This document shows positions 13,605 through 15,475 of a stretch of 15,475 bases of DNA, in pieces. Origin of the DNA: JADFWK01 sp035527895 (GTDB taxonomy: Bacteria; Desulfobacterota; DSM-4660; Desulfatiglandales; B25-G16). The position numbers and the translations under genes are program-made. The number at the start of each line of letters is the position of its first letter. The stretch's first letter is position 1. The notes beneath the pieces were generated by a model. The model saw nothing but the letters and a program-made list of their open reading frames with translations, did not search any database and was not told the origin of the DNA. The stretch is from assembly GCA_035527895.1 (NCBI GenBank), contig DATKZQ010000159.1, positions 1-15,475 on the forward strand. The letters are read 5' to 3'.

Positions 13605-14600
13605 GTGAAAAAGCTGCGGGTTAGTGTTTTAAAGAGACAGGGCTTCACCCTCGTGGAACTTCTGGTGGCCGTGGCCATATCATTAATACTCCTGGGCGCC
13701 ATATTCCTCACGTTCAAATCCCAGCAGGATTCTTACCTTACCCAAGACCAGATCTCCACCATGCAGCAGAATCTCAGGGCAGCAATGATCATGATAACCA
13801 AGGACTTACAGATGGCCGGATATTACACCAATTTCGACACCGACGACTATACCATGAATTGGGATGATCTGGCTGGATCCGCGGATCCTGATGGAACTGA
13901 TGACGAGACCATCAGGCCCTTATTCTATGCCCATGACAATATTGATGACTCACCAGCAAACAAGGATCAGATCAGAAACGGTACCGACCTCATTGTCGTT
14001 GCCAAGGCCAGCGATAACGGCAGACAGCTTGCCGCCGGGGAAATGGCCTCCGGAAACACCATTGACGCATCGTTGAGGGATGTGGATAATCTGAAAAGAG
14101 ACAAATGCGGCCTGCTGGTGAAGAATGACCTGTCACATGCTGACTTTTTCCGGGTTGAAGAGGACACCGGTCCCATGAACCTAAGCCCTGGGCGGGAGCT
14201 CCGGGAGAGCTACAGCGAAGGTGATATTATTTTCAGGGCAGATGTGGTAATCTACTATGTCGATGAAGACAATAACAACCCCTGTCTGCGGCGGAAAAAC
14301 CTCGGTAACAACGAAGGTGCCCAGGTTATTGCAGAGGGTATTGATAATCTTCAGTTTCGATATCTCCTCGGCAGCGGCACATGGGTCAGTGATCCCAATA
14401 CTCCCCCGGGCACGGGTGCGGCTAGCGTCAGGGCAGTTGAGATCTCCGTGCTAGCCAGAACCGCACGAACATTTCGGGGTTACCAGGATACCAATATCTA
14501 TCACGTGGGCGGAGCAGATACGGGCCCCTTTAATGATGGGTACAGGAGAAAACTGCTTGCCTCAATTGTGGAGACCAGGAACATCGGGCTGCCGAAATGA
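13605..14600 (+). CDS. pilW: PilW-like minor pilin
   Basis: A 331-residue type IV minor pilin. The leader ends RQG at 11-13 and FTLVE follows, so the processing site is G13/F14 with E18 at +5; the membrane helix runs to about residue 36. Next come FKSQQDSYLTQDQISTMQQN and LRAAMIMITKDLQMAGYYTN (about 37-78), the usual start of PilW-type domains, with a long variable middle and a late GIDNLQFRYLLG segment typical of the family (about 246-257). The start is GTG at 13605, set by AAAGGA at 13591-13596; the ATG two bases earlier runs into a stop. The stop overlaps the pilV start as ATGA, so translation is probably coupled. PilW acts with PilV and PilX to initiate pilus assembly and present PilY1. 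PilW is named by family and gene order. Confidence 0.88.
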   Translation: MKKLRVSVLKRQGFTLVELLVAVAISLILLGAIFLTFKSQQDSYLTQDQISTMQQNLRAAMIMITKDLQMAGYYTNFDTDDYTMNWDDLAGSADPDGTDDETIRPLFYAHDNIDDSPANKDQIRNGTDLIVVAKASDNGRQLAAGEMASGNTIDASLRDVDNLKRDKCGLLVKNDLSHADFFRVEEDTGPMNLSPGRELRESYSEGDIIFRADVVIYYVDEDNNNPCLRRKNLGNNEGAQVIAEGIDNLQFRYLLGSGTWVSDPNTPPGTGAASVRAVEISVLARTARTFRGYQDTNIYHVGGADTGPFNDGYRRKLLASIVETRNIGLPK

Positions 14601-15016
14601 AAGCCTTACGGGCCATACTCTGGAGAAGAACTGTGGGTAATCGCCAGAACGGTTTTACGGTGCTTGAAACCCTTGTTGCCGTCACCATCCTCACGGTCGG
14701 TCTGCTGGCAATTGCCAAGATGCAGGTGTCGGCAATTTGGGGCAACGCGATGAGCGGTAATACCACTGCTGCCCTTACCCTGGCCGAGGAAAAAATGGAG
14801 AACCTCCTCGAAAAAGTGTACACCCATGCCGATCTGAGTAGCGGAACTCATGAGCAGGTTGATATCAATGAGGCCGGTCAGCCCGGCGGCCCCTACCACC
14901 GCGTCTGGACCGTACAGGATGACACCCCGATTCCTAACACCAAGACCATTATGGTTACCGTTCGCTGGGCCCAAGACCGCCACCACGTATCGTTATCTTG
15001 TATAAAGGCTCTGTGA
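14597..15016 (+). CDS. pilV: PilV-like minor pilin
   Basis: A 139-residue type IV minor pilin. A leader of 19 residues ends RQNG and FTVLE follows: cleavage at G19/F20 with E24 at +5, then the hydrophobic helix (about 20-40, TLVAVTILTVGLLAIAKMQ). The next part, NTTAALTLAEEKMENLLEKV (55-74), is the usual PilV/GspI segment in which alanine-rich helix leads to an A-x-x-x-A-E-E-K motif. The rest is a short beta domain ending RWAQDRHHVSLSCIKAL, where VTVRW is the family's common last strand. It overlaps pilW by four bases and is followed 16 bases later by the pilX-like gene, so the cluster is one operon. Confidence 0.87.
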   Translation: MKALRAILWRRTVGNRQNGFTVLETLVAVTILTVGLLAIAKMQVSAIWGNAMSGNTTAALTLAEEKMENLLEKVYTHADLSSGTHEQVDINEAGQPGGPYHRVWTVQDDTPIPNTKTIMVTVRWAQDRHHVSLSCIKAL

Positions 15017-15032
15017 CTTGAGGAGAGATCTG

Positions 15033-15475
15033 ATGCGTATATTCCTTTTTCAGTGCCATGGACAGCGAGGGAATGTGACGGCAATCGCGCTCATGTTCTT
15101 AATTGTACTGACCCTCTTAGGCGTCATGGCAACCAGGACGGCCACCACAGATATACGGATCGCCCGCAATGAAATCCCTTACAAGCAAAACTTTTACATT
15201 TCGGAAGGGGGAATCCACAGGGAGGCAGCAGAGATAGGCAGGGGCAATTACCCGGTGATGAATCTGAACACACCGGTGGTGCTTGCCACCCAGAACAGCA
15301 GCTCTCTGCCCGGTCCGGCCCATGAGGTAAATGGAAAGCCCTACGACTTTACGGTTTCCTATGAAGGTTTCTATCGGCCGCCGGCGGGGTACTCGGCAAT
15401 CCATTTCAGCCGCTATGATTACTCCATAGACGCCACCGCTGAAAACGTGGGGATAGAGACCAGGTACTATAAGAT
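15033..15475 (+). CDS. pilX: PilX-like minor pilin (second copy), truncated by window end
   Basis: The reading frame is open from the ATG at 15033 to the last base (147 full codons) and no stop is reached, so the 3' end lies outside the window. GAGGAGA at 15020-15026 is a strong ribosome site. The N-terminus resembles the first gene of the window: leader ending QRG, a hydrophobic helix (IALMFLIVLTLLGV, about 18-31), then TTDIRI, ARNE and KQNFYISEGG (39-60). As in the first copy, no glutamate lies at +5. By gene order (fimT, pilW, pilV, pilX) a pilY1-type gene is expected next. It is a paralogue and not a recent duplicate, as beyond the N-terminus the two differ widely. Confidence 0.87.
   Translation, partial: MRIFLFQCHGQRGNVTAIALMFLIVLTLLGVMATRTATTDIRIARNEIPYKQNFYISEGGIHREAAEIGRGNYPVMNLNTPVVLATQNSSSLPGPAHEVNGKPYDFTVSYEGFYRPPAGYSAIHFSRYDYSIDATAENVGIETRYYK

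Overview
The window reads as chromosome of a Gram-negative bacterium, most likely a deltaproteobacterium (Desulfobacterota). This is inferred from gene content: type IV pilus minor pilins with a PilY1 adhesin, the gene order tmk-holB-ricT-metG, and dispersed palindromic repeats of a kind common in that group. No rRNA, tRNA or species-specific marker is present, so the lineage is not proven.

Layout. (1) 1-5697, plus strand: the 3' part of a minor-pilin cluster, with a PilX-like protein, a 1570-residue PilY1-like tip adhesin with a von Willebrand A (VWA) domain and a C-terminal beta-propeller, and a 122-residue exported protein of unknown function. (2) 5698-6231: no gene; an 8-bp tandem array, several palindromic elements, and an oppositely oriented array. 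(3) 6232-7221, plus: an exported tetratricopeptide-repeat protein. (4) 7222-7716: no gene; again an octamer array, two elements with terminal inverted repeats, and an oppositely oriented array. (5) 7717-11964, minus: the compact operon tmk, holB, ricT, metG. (6) 11965-12412: divergent intergenic region with candidate promoters on both strands and a G/C-tract hairpin. (7) 12413-15475, plus: the 5' part of a second minor-pilin cluster, fimT/gspH-like, pilW, pilV and a pilX-like gene cut by the window end. A four-helix-bundle (23S rRNA intervening-sequence family) gene bracketed by 7/8-bp repeats sits between fimT and pilW.

How the genes work together. FimT, PilW, PilV and PilX are pseudopilins expected to form the priming and tip complex of a type IV pilus, with PilY1 as the large calcium-binding tip component. 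The window holds the end of one such set and the start of another on the same strand, about 15 kb apart, which implies two sets of tip proteins. The minus-strand operon is housekeeping: dTMP synthesis, the clamp-loader delta-prime subunit, an iron-sulphur PSP1/RicT protein and methionyl-tRNA synthetase.

The most unusual signal is outside the standard genes. Three regions are bracketed by short-period tandem arrays that face inward: the G-rich strand is plus on the left side and minus on the right side. One bracket encloses the four-helix-bundle gene inside the pilin operon. Another array has been interrupted by two terminal-inverted-repeat elements flanked by AATATT; deleting them in silico restores the octamer phase exactly.
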